64,000 nt of DNA from Pedobacter glucosidilyticus DSM 23534 (lineage in GTDB: Bacteria > Bacteroidota > Bacteroidia > Sphingobacteriales > Sphingobacteriaceae). The stretch's first letter is position 1. Every line of letters begins with the position of its first letter. Location: positions 124,001 through 188,000 of the forward strand of contig NZ_KE384313.1 of NCBI RefSeq assembly GCF_000425145.1. The letters are read 5' to 3'. Position numbers and translations under genes: made by a program. The notes below the pieces were generated by a model. That model saw nothing but the letters and a program-made list of their open reading frames with translations. It made no database searches and was not told where the DNA came from. Of the stretch, positions 53,677-61,390 are shown in pieces.

Positions 53677-54492
53677 ATGACCGATTTTCTGCCTCTATTT
53701 GACCCTTTAAACCAAGCTTTGATTGATTTTCTTAAACAATTAAATGAAAAAGATTGGCAAAGAGCTACCGTTTGTAAGGGTTGGACAGTAAAAGATATTG
53801 TAGCACACCTCCTTGATACTAGCATAAGAAGATTATCATTAGGACGAGATGATTACCAACATGTACAACAAGAATTTGCTACTTATGAAGACCTTATTGC
53901 TCATATCAATAACTTAAATAAAGAATGGGTTACAGCATCCAAAAGGCTTAGTCCAAAAATTCTGATAGAACTAACAAGCAAATATCAAGACGAATTAATA
54001 GCTTATTTTAAGACATTAGACCCTTTTGATATGGCCCTTTTCCCAGTAACCTGGGCCGGAAAATCACACTCAGAAAATTGGTTTGATATTGCCAGAGAAT
54101 ACTCTGAAAGATGGCTTCATCAACAACAAATACGCTTTGCTTTTAATAATCAAGAGCTTTTAGACCCAAAATTCTATTCTCCATATTTAGAAATTATTAT
54201 GGAAGCTCTACCATACACCTATCAAAAAATTAAGGCAGAAATGGGCAAAACAGTAGCTCTGGAAGTTGTAGGACCTGCTGGAAAACGCTGGACCATTACA
54301 AAAGATAAAAAGTTCTGGATTTTTGATGATGAAAATAAAGAAGCCGATGCCTTAATCTATATAGACCAACAAATAGCATGGCTTTTATTCTCTAAAGGCA
54401 TTAGGGTAGAAGAAGCTGGGCAGTTTTATCAAATTCATGGCGAATGCCATTTAGCACTTCCAGTATTAAATATGCTCACCGTACTAGCATAA
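53677..54492 (+). CDS. MDMPI/DinB-like metal-binding enzyme
   Basis: 271 residues. The N-terminal ~150 residues have the MDMPI (mycothiol-dependent maleylpyruvate isomerase) pattern: WQRATVCKGWTVKDIVAHLLDT with the first metal-binding His, and EYSERWLHQQQIRFA with the second. A C-terminal sterol-carrier-like part (about 180-271, TVALEVVGPAGKRWTI) follows, the arrangement found in that family. Mycothiol itself is not made by Bacteroidota, so another thiol or another activity is likely. Terminator follows. Confidence 0.8.
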   Translation: MTDFLPLFDPLNQALIDFLKQLNEKDWQRATVCKGWTVKDIVAHLLDTSIRRLSLGRDDYQHVQQEFATYEDLIAHINNLNKEWVTASKRLSPKILIELTSKYQDELIAYFKTLDPFDMALFPVTWAGKSHSENWFDIAREYSERWLHQQQIRFAFNNQELLDPKFYSPYLEIIMEALPYTYQKIKAEMGKTVALEVVGPAGKRWTITKDKKFWIFDDENKEADALIYIDQQIAWLLFSKGIRVEEAGQFYQIHGECHLALPVLNMLTVLA

Positions 54493-54523
54493 AAAAAGCA
54501 TCTGCTTTAGGCAGATGCTTTTT
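54493..54523. terminator. Bidirectional terminator between MDMPI-like gene and OmpA lipoprotein
   Basis: 13-bp perfect stem (54493-54505 with 54511-54523), loop TTTAG, core GCATCTGC/GCAGATGC, A and T flanks. Confidence 0.92.
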
Positions 54524-54551
54524 AGTATATAAATAAATTTCTAGTTATTAT

Positions 54552-55238
54552 TTAGTTGTTAGAAGATGCTTTTGCCTCAGCTTTCATAGCTTCATTTGCA
54601 ACAATTACAATTTCTACACGTCTGTTTTGAGATCTTCCTTCTTCTGTATCATTAGAAGCAATGGGCTCATTTTTACCTTTTCCGCTTGATTTTAAACGAC
54701 CAGTACTTACACCTTTAGAAACTGCATAAGATCTAACAGCATTTGCTCTTTCTAAAGATAATTTATCGTTAACAGCATCAGAACCAATAGCATCAGTATG
54801 ACCAATAATCATGATATCTGTATCAGGATATTTGTTTAAAGAAGCTGCTAAGTTATCTATGTTTTGTTTAGCTGCGGCTGATAAGGTTGATTTTCCAAAC
54901 TCAAATAACAAACCAGAATCAAATTTTACAATAATTCCTTCTCCTGCCGGAATAACCTCTGCACCTGGTATAGATTGCTCTAACTCTTTGGCTTGTCTAT
55001 CCATTTTTCTGCCAATAAAAGCACCTGCAGTACCACCTAACGCACCACCAATAATAGCACCAACAGCTGTATTACCAGCTTTGTTACCAATTAAAGCACC
55101 AATAGTACCACCGGCAGCTGCACCAATACCAGCACCTTTTTGTGTATTAGTTAAAGAATCACATCCAGGTAAAATAGTAGTTGCGCCAATAGCAAAAGCC
55201 AATCCTAAAACAGATATTTTTAATCTTGAAGTTTTCAT
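54552..55238 (-). CDS. OmpA family lipoprotein
   Basis: 228 residues from the ATG at 55238. A longer reading frame to 55286 is rejected because a -7 promoter element lies at 55284-55291 and because the lipoprotein signal (lipobox LPGC, MKTSRLK start) begins here. The next ~60 residues are a glycine-zipper region (GAGIGAAAGGTIGALIG, AGAFIGRKMDRQ). The C-terminal OmpA domain binds peptidoglycan (GHTDAIGSDAVNDKLSLERA..SQNRRVEI). Role: linking the outer membrane to the cell wall. Confidence 0.93.
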   Translation of the reverse strand: MKTSRLKISVLGLAFAIGATTILPGCDSLTNTQKGAGIGAAAGGTIGALIGNKAGNTAVGAIIGGALGGTAGAFIGRKMDRQAKELEQSIPGAEVIPAGEGIIVKFDSGLLFEFGKSTLSAAAKQNIDNLAASLNKYPDTDIMIIGHTDAIGSDAVNDKLSLERANAVRSYAVSKGVSTGRLKSSGKGKNEPIASNDTEEGRSQNRRVEIVIVANEAMKAEAKASSNN

Positions 55239-55283
55239 ATTATTTATTTTGATATTTATAGTTCTATTAGTCAAAGCGAATGC

Positions 55284-55291
55284 CAAAAATA
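55284..55291 (-). promoter_or_regulatory. -7 promoter element for the OmpA lipoprotein gene
   Basis: On the minus strand TATTTTTG fits TAnnTTTG, 46 bp upstream of the start at 55238. Confidence 0.5.
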
Positions 55292-55304
55292 AAAAATTAA
55301 TTTG

Positions 55305-56123
55305 ATGGTAAGTATTTTAGGTTGCGGATGGTTGGGAATGCCTTTAGGTAAAGCCCTTATCGGTTCTGGTAAATTGGTAAAAGGGTCTACAACTAAGCCA
55401 CATAAGCTTGAAGAAATTAGCAGACAATCAATTGTATCATTTTTGATACAATTGGACGATTTGTCTAATGAAGCTGAGTTGATGGAATTTTTGGATAATG
55501 AGATATTAATTATTAACGTTCCCCCTGGCAGAAATTATATAAATGCAGATGATTATCCACATAAATTAGCTAGATTGAACACCCACATTAACCAAAGCAA
55601 TATCCAAAAAATCATTTTTGTTTCCTCTACTTCTGTTTATGAAGAAAATAATGATGTCGTATTTGAGGACAGTTCTATCAGCAAAAACCCATCGGCACAA
55701 CGCCTATTTCTGGCAGAAGAAGTATTCAGAAATAATCCTAATATCCAAACTACGGTAATAAGAATGGCTGGTTTGATTGGGCCAAACCGCCACCCCGGAA
55801 GATTTTTTGGTGGTAAAACTCAAATCCCTGATGGTTTAATACCTGTCAACTTGATTCATTTAGATGATTGTATCGGGATTATCGAAGAAGTTATCAAGCG
55901 AGATTATTGGGGACAAACCATCCATGCGGCGGCGCCAAGTCATCCAACAAAAAAAGAGTTCTACAGTTTAGCCTCAACTATTTACAATAACTCCAAAGCA
56001 GATTTTGTAGAAGAGAAAGGAAAGTTTAAAATCATTAACCCAGATAAATTGGTCAAAGATTTAAAATATCAATTTAAACATCCTGATTTAATGGCGTGGC
56101 TTCTTCAAAGTCATCAAAATTAA
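55305..56123 (+). CDS. NAD(P)-binding SDR-family (YeeZ/YfcH-like) protein
   Basis: 272 residues from ATG at 55305 (MVSILGCGWLGMPLG), preferred over the TTG three bases upstream. Atypical SDR: GCGWLGMPLG replaces the GxxGxxG signature at the N-terminus, and the VFVSSTSVYEE segment has the Ser/Tyr region of extended SDRs. It ends HPDLMAWLL. Family members are sugar-nucleotide epimerase-like but uncharacterised. Overlaps the DUF2452 gene on the other strand by 50 bp (56074-56123). Confidence 0.82.
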   Translation: MVSILGCGWLGMPLGKALIGSGKLVKGSTTKPHKLEEISRQSIVSFLIQLDDLSNEAELMEFLDNEILIINVPPGRNYINADDYPHKLARLNTHINQSNIQKIIFVSSTSVYEENNDVVFEDSSISKNPSAQRLFLAEEVFRNNPNIQTTVIRMAGLIGPNRHPGRFFGGKTQIPDGLIPVNLIHLDDCIGIIEEVIKRDYWGQTIHAAAPSHPTKKEFYSLASTIYNNSKADFVEEKGKFKIINPDKLVKDLKYQFKHPDLMAWLLQSHQN

Positions 56124-56568
56124 GAGATGATTTATCTAAAACCTCCCAAGTATGGTCTGCTAAAAGTTTAACTGTAGAAATAAACTTCTTAAAGGTTTTA
56201 GATCTGCCCCATTCTGCTGGCGCTATCATACTTACCAAAAAGGTATTGTCTTCTTTCTGATAAAGATGGTATAATTGCCCAATAACAGGCTTAAACTTCA
56301 TTTCGGCAGTATAAATCAATTCTGATATTTTTAGGCGTTCCTCAATATCTTTAACCTGCTGCATAATCAATTCTGCCTGTTTACGTAACATGGTTATTTG
56401 CTGATTGGCCTGCATGTGCATAGACTCAACAGCATTTGCTCTTAACTTATTTTTATCAATAGGTTTAATTACCGGAGAGCTAACCGTTAAAGGTACCGGA
56501 GAAAATTTGGCTTCACCCGTATAATAAAGAGATTTTTCTTTGCTTTGTGAAGTGTTATCCTGCTCCAT
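56074..56568 (-). CDS. DUF2452 family protein
   Basis: 164 residues, cytosolic. Has the DUF2452 pattern: KPIDKNKLRANAVESMHMQANQQI, a coiled-coil-like helix (LRKQAELIMQQVKDIEERLKISE), IYTAEMKFKPVIGQLYHLYQ and PAEWG. Function unknown. The 3' end overlaps the SDR gene on the opposite strand by 50 bp, the one junction in the window where convergent genes overlap. Confidence 0.82.
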   Translation of the reverse strand: MEQDNTSQSKEKSLYYTGEAKFSPVPLTVSSPVIKPIDKNKLRANAVESMHMQANQQITMLRKQAELIMQQVKDIEERLKISELIYTAEMKFKPVIGQLYHLYQKEDNTFLVSMIAPAEWGRSKTFKKFISTVKLLADHTWEVLDKSSLNFDDFEEATPLNQDV

Positions 56569-56614
56569 GTTATCTAATACTTGCTAGCAATAACTTATCT
56601 CTGCAAAAAAAGTT

Positions 56615-57802
56615 TTAATAAACTCTGCAAAATAAGCCTTTCAAATATTCGCCTTCGCTAAAAGAAATCCTTACGGGATGATCTTCTGGTTGGCAAAACT
56701 GATGGATAATTTGAACCTCTTTGCCCGCATCTAACGCTGCCCAAGCAATTACTTGCTTAAAAGTTTCTATATCCATAGCTCCAGAACAGCTAAAAGTAGC
56801 TAATAAACCGCCTTTTTCAAGAACCTGCATCCCTAAACGATTTAAATCTTTATAAGCTCTGGCTGCCCTATCTAAAGAAGAGCGAGAAGGTGCGTATTTG
56901 GGTGGGTCTAGCACAACAATATCAAAAGTTTGACCTTCTTCTTTTAATATCCTCAGGTATTTATTTACATCAGACTGTACAGCAATAGCTTTACTTTCAT
57001 CAAACTGGTTAAGTTGGATATTCTTTTTTAAAGTTTCTACAGCCAAAGCAGAACTATCTACAGCAGTAACAGCAGCTGCCTTATTTAATAAAGCATTTAA
57101 GGTAAAACCTCCGCTATAGCTAAAACAATCTAAAACATTTTTTCCTGTGGCATAAGAAGCTACTATTTTTCTATTATCGCGTTGGTCGCAATAAAAACCA
57201 GATTTTTGTCCCTCTAAAATATTGATCAGGTATTTAACACCATTCTCTTTAACTTCTACAAAATCGGGTGGTAAGGCTCCCCAAAGTAAAGTACCATGTT
57301 GAGTTTGCAAGCCATCATGCGCTCTGGCAGAAGCATCACTTTTATCAATAATACCTTTAACATTTAACAATGTTGATAAAGTATTCACGATGGTTTCTTT
57401 TACTTGCTCTATGCCACTGGTAAGGATTTGCAAGGCCAGATAATCTCCAAACCTATCTACTATAAGACCAGGTAAATAATCAGCCTCGCTAAAAATTAAC
57501 CTACATGTGGTAGTATCATCATTTTGCAAATGCTCACGAGCTTTAATGGCAGCTTCAATTTTAGTTTTCCACCACTGCTCATCTATGGTAGCGTTTTCAT
57601 CCCAATCTAATAATCTTACGGCAACTCTAGACTGGTCGTTATAATATCCATAAGCTAAAAAATCAGCATCAGCATCTAAAACCTTAACCACATCGCCATT
57701 TTGTGGTTTGCCTTTAACCTGTGCCAATGCGCCAGAAAATACCCAAGGATGTCTTTGTAAAACAGCTTTTTCTTTAGTCTTTTTTAGAATAATATCTACC
57801 AT
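56615..57802 (-). CDS. RlmI/RlmK-type class I rRNA methyltransferase
   Basis: 395 residues from the ATG at 57802; a TTG three codons upstream is not needed. N-terminal PUA domain (KKTKEKAVLQRHPWVFSGAL), then a linker with the EEYL-type domain and a SAM-binding domain: NVLDCFSYSGGFTLNAL (motif I), AVDSSALAVE, and VVLDPPKYAP (motif IV, DPPK). This matches E. coli RlmI, which methylates C1962 of 23S rRNA; the target in this organism is inferred. Ends SEGEYLKGLFCRVY. Confidence 0.9.
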   Translation of the reverse strand: MVDIILKKTKEKAVLQRHPWVFSGALAQVKGKPQNGDVVKVLDADADFLAYGYYNDQSRVAVRLLDWDENATIDEQWWKTKIEAAIKAREHLQNDDTTTCRLIFSEADYLPGLIVDRFGDYLALQILTSGIEQVKETIVNTLSTLLNVKGIIDKSDASARAHDGLQTQHGTLLWGALPPDFVEVKENGVKYLINILEGQKSGFYCDQRDNRKIVASYATGKNVLDCFSYSGGFTLNALLNKAAAVTAVDSSALAVETLKKNIQLNQFDESKAIAVQSDVNKYLRILKEEGQTFDIVVLDPPKYAPSRSSLDRAARAYKDLNRLGMQVLEKGGLLATFSCSGAMDIETFKQVIAWAALDAGKEVQIIHQFCQPEDHPVRISFSEGEYLKGLFCRVY

Positions 57803-57926
57803 AGTGCGCAAAAATACTTAAAGAGATTGATAATGCTTTAAATTAGGGAACATTACATTTTACAGATAAAATAGAACTTATGAGGAACTACTTTTGTTAA
57901 AGAACAGAGAAATAAATTGATAAGAG

Positions 57927-59087
57927 ATGTTAAATTTTGAGTTTAAAAATCCTACCAAAATACTTTTTGGCAAAGGACAAATAGCCAACCTAAGTAAAGA
58001 AATACCCGCAAATGCTAAAATTTTAATGGTTTATGGCGGTGGAAGCATCAAAAGCAATGGGGTATACCAACAAGTTAACCAAGCTTTGGAAGGTTTTGAT
58101 GTGATAGAATTTGGTGGTGTACCTGCAAATCCGGAATACGCGGTATTGCTCGAAGCTTTAGCCATCATAAAAAAAGAAAACATCAATTATATTTTAGCCG
58201 TTGGCGGAGGCTCTGTAATAGATGGTGTTAAATTTCTGGCATCAGCCGCTTTATATGAAGGCGATGAACCTTGGGATATTTTAGCCAAGGGCATCAGAAC
58301 AGAAGTTGCTTTACCATTTGGTACGGTTTTAACTTTACCTGCTACAGGCTCTGAAATGAACTCAGGCTCGGTTATATCCAGAGCAGAAACAAAAGAAAAA
58401 CTAGCGATGGGAGGCCCAGGCTTGTTTCCTGCTTTTTCTATTTTAGACCCCGAGGTTATTAAATCTATCCCGCAAAGGCAAATTGCGAACGGCATAACCG
58501 ATGCCTATACGCATGTTTTAGAGCAATATATGACTTACCCTATTGGCGCATGCTTGCAAGATAGATTTGCTGAAAGTATTATGCAAACTTTAATAGAAGT
58601 GGCTCCAAAAGTGATGGCCAACCCCGCTGATTATACCGCTGCGGCGGATTTTATGTGGTGCTGTACCATGGCTTTAAATGGTTTAATCCAAAAAGGTGTA
58701 CCAACAGACTGGGCGGTACATGCCATGGGGCATGAACTTACCGCTTTATACGGAATAGACCACGCCAGAACTTTAGCTATTATAGCGCCTAGCCATTACC
58801 GCTACCATTTAGCACAGAAAAAAGAGAAATTAGCCCAATATGCAGAACGCGTTTGGGGTATTAAAGAAGGCTCTGTGGAAGAAAAAGCCAATCAAGCGAT
58901 AGTTAAAACTGAAGAATTTTTCCATTCTTTAGGAATAAAAACTAAATTATCAGAGTATACTGAAGCCTATGAAGGAACTGCAGAAAGCATTGAGGAAAGA
59001 TTTAATACGAGAGGCTGGAAAGCCCTAGGCGAACATAAAGCTATTACGCCGGCAGATGTTGCCAAAATTGTAAGCATGAGTTATTAA
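57927..59087 (+). CDS. Iron-containing alcohol dehydrogenase (YqhD/BDH type)
   Basis: 386 residues. NADP-binding segment GGGSVIDGVKFLASAALY, metal ligands in DAYTHVLEQY (Asp, His) and HAMGHELTALYGIDHARTLA (two His), and the N-terminal FGKGQ. The FEFKNPTKILFGKG start and the pattern of a long aromatic-rich middle are those of the YqhD-like butanol/aldehyde dehydrogenases. anmK follows after 1 bp, so translation is probably coupled. Confidence 0.92.
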   Translation: MLNFEFKNPTKILFGKGQIANLSKEIPANAKILMVYGGGSIKSNGVYQQVNQALEGFDVIEFGGVPANPEYAVLLEALAIIKKENINYILAVGGGSVIDGVKFLASAALYEGDEPWDILAKGIRTEVALPFGTVLTLPATGSEMNSGSVISRAETKEKLAMGGPGLFPAFSILDPEVIKSIPQRQIANGITDAYTHVLEQYMTYPIGACLQDRFAESIMQTLIEVAPKVMANPADYTAAADFMWCCTMALNGLIQKGVPTDWAVHAMGHELTALYGIDHARTLAIIAPSHYRYHLAQKKEKLAQYAERVWGIKEGSVEEKANQAIVKTEEFFHSLGIKTKLSEYTEAYEGTAESIEERFNTRGWKALGEHKAITPADVAKIVSMSY

Positions 59088-59088
59088 G

Positions 59089-60294
59089 ATGAATAAAAAT
59101 TTAGAGAAGCTTTTCAAAATTGCTCAAAAAGAAGAGAGAATTATTCTCGGCCTCATGTCTGGAACGTCTTTAGACGGTTTAGACATGGCTTTATGCAAAT
59201 TTAAAGGTGCTGGCTTAAGTACCTCAGTAGAAATCTTGCATTTTGAAACTTGCCCTTATGAAAACTCTTTCAAAGAAGCTATTAAACAAGTTTTCTCTAA
59301 AAAAACGGTCGACTTAGAATTACTATGCTTGTTAAATGCGCAAATAGCTAGGCAACATGCTGAAATTATAAACCAAACTTTAAAAAAATGGGGTTATACT
59401 TCAAATGATGTAGATGCTATTGCCAGTCATGGTCAAACGGTTTACCACGCACCAAAAATTAAGCATCAGCTTAACAATTATCCTGATGCTACTTTACAAA
59501 TAGGTGATGGCGACCATTTAGCTCATCTCACAGGCATCATCACACTAAGTGATTTCAGACAGAAAAATATTGCAGCAGGTGGAGAGGGTGCTCCGCTTGC
59601 CGTTTATGGCGATTATTTACTTTTTGCACATCAAGAAATAGATAGGATTTTATTGAATATTGGCGGCATAGCAAATTTTACTTATTTACCAGCGAAAAGA
59701 AAGGCAGAAAATATTTTCTCTACAGATGTTGGTCCTGGAAATACAATTTTAGATCATTTCATGATGCAAAAATTTAATTTGTATTTTGATGAGGATGCTA
59801 AATACGCTAAAAAAGGCAATTTAAATCATAATTTATTAGAGGCTTTATTGGCTGATGATTTTTTTACCCAACCAGTTCCAAAAAGCACCGGACCAGAACA
59901 TTTTAATTTAGCATATTTAAATGAGGCGCAACAAAAAAGTAATACCAGCCATTTAAAAGAAGAAGATGTTTTGGCAACTTTATGCGAATTTACTGCTTTA
60001 GGTATTGCTAAGGCTATTCAGGAAAACATCAGCGTAAGCGGAGAAATAGAAATTTTGATGAGTGGCGGTGGTATACATAACCCACTTTTGGTAGAGCGTT
60101 TAAAGCATCATTTGCCTCGTCTTACTTTTATAAGCATGCAAGAGGTTTTGGGTATTAACCCAGATGCTAAAGAAGCTTTACTGTTTGCTCTATTAGCTAA
60201 TGAAACTTTATATGGCAAGCCTGATGGATATAACTTTCCCAATCAAGAAAAATTACCTAAAATTAGTATGGGAAAACTAAGTTTTCCAGAATAA
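59089..60294 (+). CDS. anmK: Anhydro-N-acetylmuramic acid kinase
   Basis: 401 residues. Phosphorylates and opens 1,6-anhydro-MurNAc during cell-wall recycling. ATP-binding GLMSGTSLDGLDMALC near the N-terminus, GDGDHLAHLTG, and NIGGIANFTYLP (ATPase clamp phosphate loop), with MSGGGIHNPLL near the end. 1 bp after the alcohol dehydrogenase gene. A palindrome lies downstream. Confidence 0.95.
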   Translation: MNKNLEKLFKIAQKEERIILGLMSGTSLDGLDMALCKFKGAGLSTSVEILHFETCPYENSFKEAIKQVFSKKTVDLELLCLLNAQIARQHAEIINQTLKKWGYTSNDVDAIASHGQTVYHAPKIKHQLNNYPDATLQIGDGDHLAHLTGIITLSDFRQKNIAAGGEGAPLAVYGDYLLFAHQEIDRILLNIGGIANFTYLPAKRKAENIFSTDVGPGNTILDHFMMQKFNLYFDEDAKYAKKGNLNHNLLEALLADDFFTQPVPKSTGPEHFNLAYLNEAQQKSNTSHLKEEDVLATLCEFTALGIAKAIQENISVSGEIEILMSGGGIHNPLLVERLKHHLPRLTFISMQEVLGINPDAKEALLFALLANETLYGKPDGYNFPNQEKLPKISMGKLSFPE

Positions 60295-60322
60295 ACATAG
60301 GTTTTCTCAACTTAGTATTTCG

Positions 60323-60366
60323 TGTCAGGATGAGCGGAGTCAAAGCCTTTTCCGCTCGGCCTGACA
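60323..60366. repeat. 44-bp palindrome sharing the GAGCGGAGTC word with the 42137 element
   Basis: Arms 60323-60338 (TGTCAGGATGAGCGGA) and 60351-60366 with two mismatches. It lies between convergent anmK and a beta-barrel gene, like its larger relative at 42137-42275. Confidence 0.75.
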
Positions 60367-60400
60367 TGAAATTGTAGCTTTTGACACTTAATCTTTATGC

Positions 60401-60988
60401 TTAAAAAATCTTAAAGCCTAAGCTTAGGTGTAATAAACTTTGTTTTAATCCATCATTTTTGTTGATGTCTTGTAAACTGGTCTCATATCTTAAATCAACA
60501 GACAAGTTACCAACATCAACACCGGCACCGGCTTGTACGTTGGTTACAAAATCTCTGTATCGGTAAAAATCCGGATCAATAGCTTGCGAAAAAGCATCAT
60601 CATCCGTATTTAAATTAAATTGAAAAGCAGGACCGGCCATCAACCTAAAGTTTAGTTTATCGCCCCCTATTTTAGCACCTAATAATAAAGGGACGTCTAA
60701 AGTTGTAAATCTGGCTTCGCCACTTTGTACCACGGTGTTTCCTACGGTCTGAAATTTAAAATCGGCACCTTTAGAGCCAATATAAAGCTCGGGTTGCAAG
60801 TAGAAGTTACCACCAATTCTAGACCATAAACCTAGTTGATAACCCAAAATTCCAGATTCATCAATCTCCTGATCTTCTGCTTTAATGGTGGAATAATTTA
60901 GACCTCCTTTTATTCCTAAATTAAACTGAGCGAAAGAGTCACTTGCGCATAGCAGGGCAAATAAACTCAAGAATAGTATTTTTTTCAT
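60401..60988 (-). CDS. Outer-membrane beta-barrel (PorT/OMP_b-brl_2-type) protein
   Basis: 195 residues, signal peptide ending SFAQ. Alternating strands typical of a small eight-strand barrel: FNLGIKGGLNYSTIKAED at the start, FYLQPELYIGSKG, TTLDVPLLLGAKIG, and the final LLHLSLGFKIF with terminal Phe. Role unknown. Confidence 0.85.
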   Translation of the reverse strand: MKKILFLSLFALLCASDSFAQFNLGIKGGLNYSTIKAEDQEIDESGILGYQLGLWSRIGGNFYLQPELYIGSKGADFKFQTVGNTVVQSGEARFTTLDVPLLLGAKIGGDKLNFRLMAGPAFQFNLNTDDDAFSQAIDPDFYRYRDFVTNVQAGAGVDVGNLSVDLRYETSLQDINKNDGLKQSLLHLSLGFKIF

Positions 60989-61095
60989 TTTCGTTTTTTT
61001 AATTTGTTTTAAGCCCTAACACAAATTGGACCAAATTATTGTTTGTATTTCTAAATAATGATGGGAAAATCCCTTTACAATTAAGTACATTATTC

Positions 61096-61103
61096 TATTT
61101 TTG
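61096..61103 (+). promoter_or_regulatory. -7 promoter element for the CsbD-like gene
   Basis: TATTTTTG fits TAnnTTTG and ends 16 bp before the start at 61120, ruling out a longer frame beginning at 61039. Confidence 0.55.
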
Positions 61104-61119
61104 TATCAAATATAAAACC

Positions 61120-61335
61120 ATGGCAGAGATTACAATAGCTATAAAAGATTGGGATAGGCTAAAAATAAAGCTAAAAAGAAAATACAATCATTTAACAGAT
61201 GATGACCTGGTTTTTGCACCTGGCAAAGAGGATGACCTCATCAATCATCTGCAAGAAAGACTACATAGAAATAGAGAATATGTGGTTTTTACACTTAAAA
61301 AAGGTTTAATCAATATAGATAATAACAGACTTTAA
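61120..61335 (+). CDS. CsbD-like small stress protein
   Basis: 71 residues from ATG at 61120 (MAEITIAIKDWDRLKIKLK), preferred because a -7 promoter element lies 16 bp upstream. The KLKRKYNHLTDDDLVFAPGKEDDLINHLQERL pattern follows the CsbD-like layout (K-x-K, L-T-D-D-D-L, G-K). Cytosolic, charged. General-stress role in other bacteria; not proven here. Confidence 0.7.
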   Translation: MAEITIAIKDWDRLKIKLKRKYNHLTDDDLVFAPGKEDDLINHLQERLHRNREYVVFTLKKGLINIDNNRL

Positions 61336-61336
61336 C

Positions 61337-61373
61337 AAAAAAGAGGTTTGATTAAAAATCAAACCTCTTTTTT
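61337..61373. terminator. Bidirectional terminator between CsbD-like gene and TonB-type barrel gene
   Basis: 17-bp perfect stem (61337-61353 with 61357-61373), loop AAA, core GAGGTTTGATT/AATCAAACCTC, flanked by A and T runs. Confidence 0.93.
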
Positions 61374-61390
61374 GTTTATAAAATCACCTG

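Noticed and set aside
55239-55286. Longer start for the OmpA lipoprotein
   Set aside because: It would place a polar stretch before the lipoprotein signal and overlap the promoter element.
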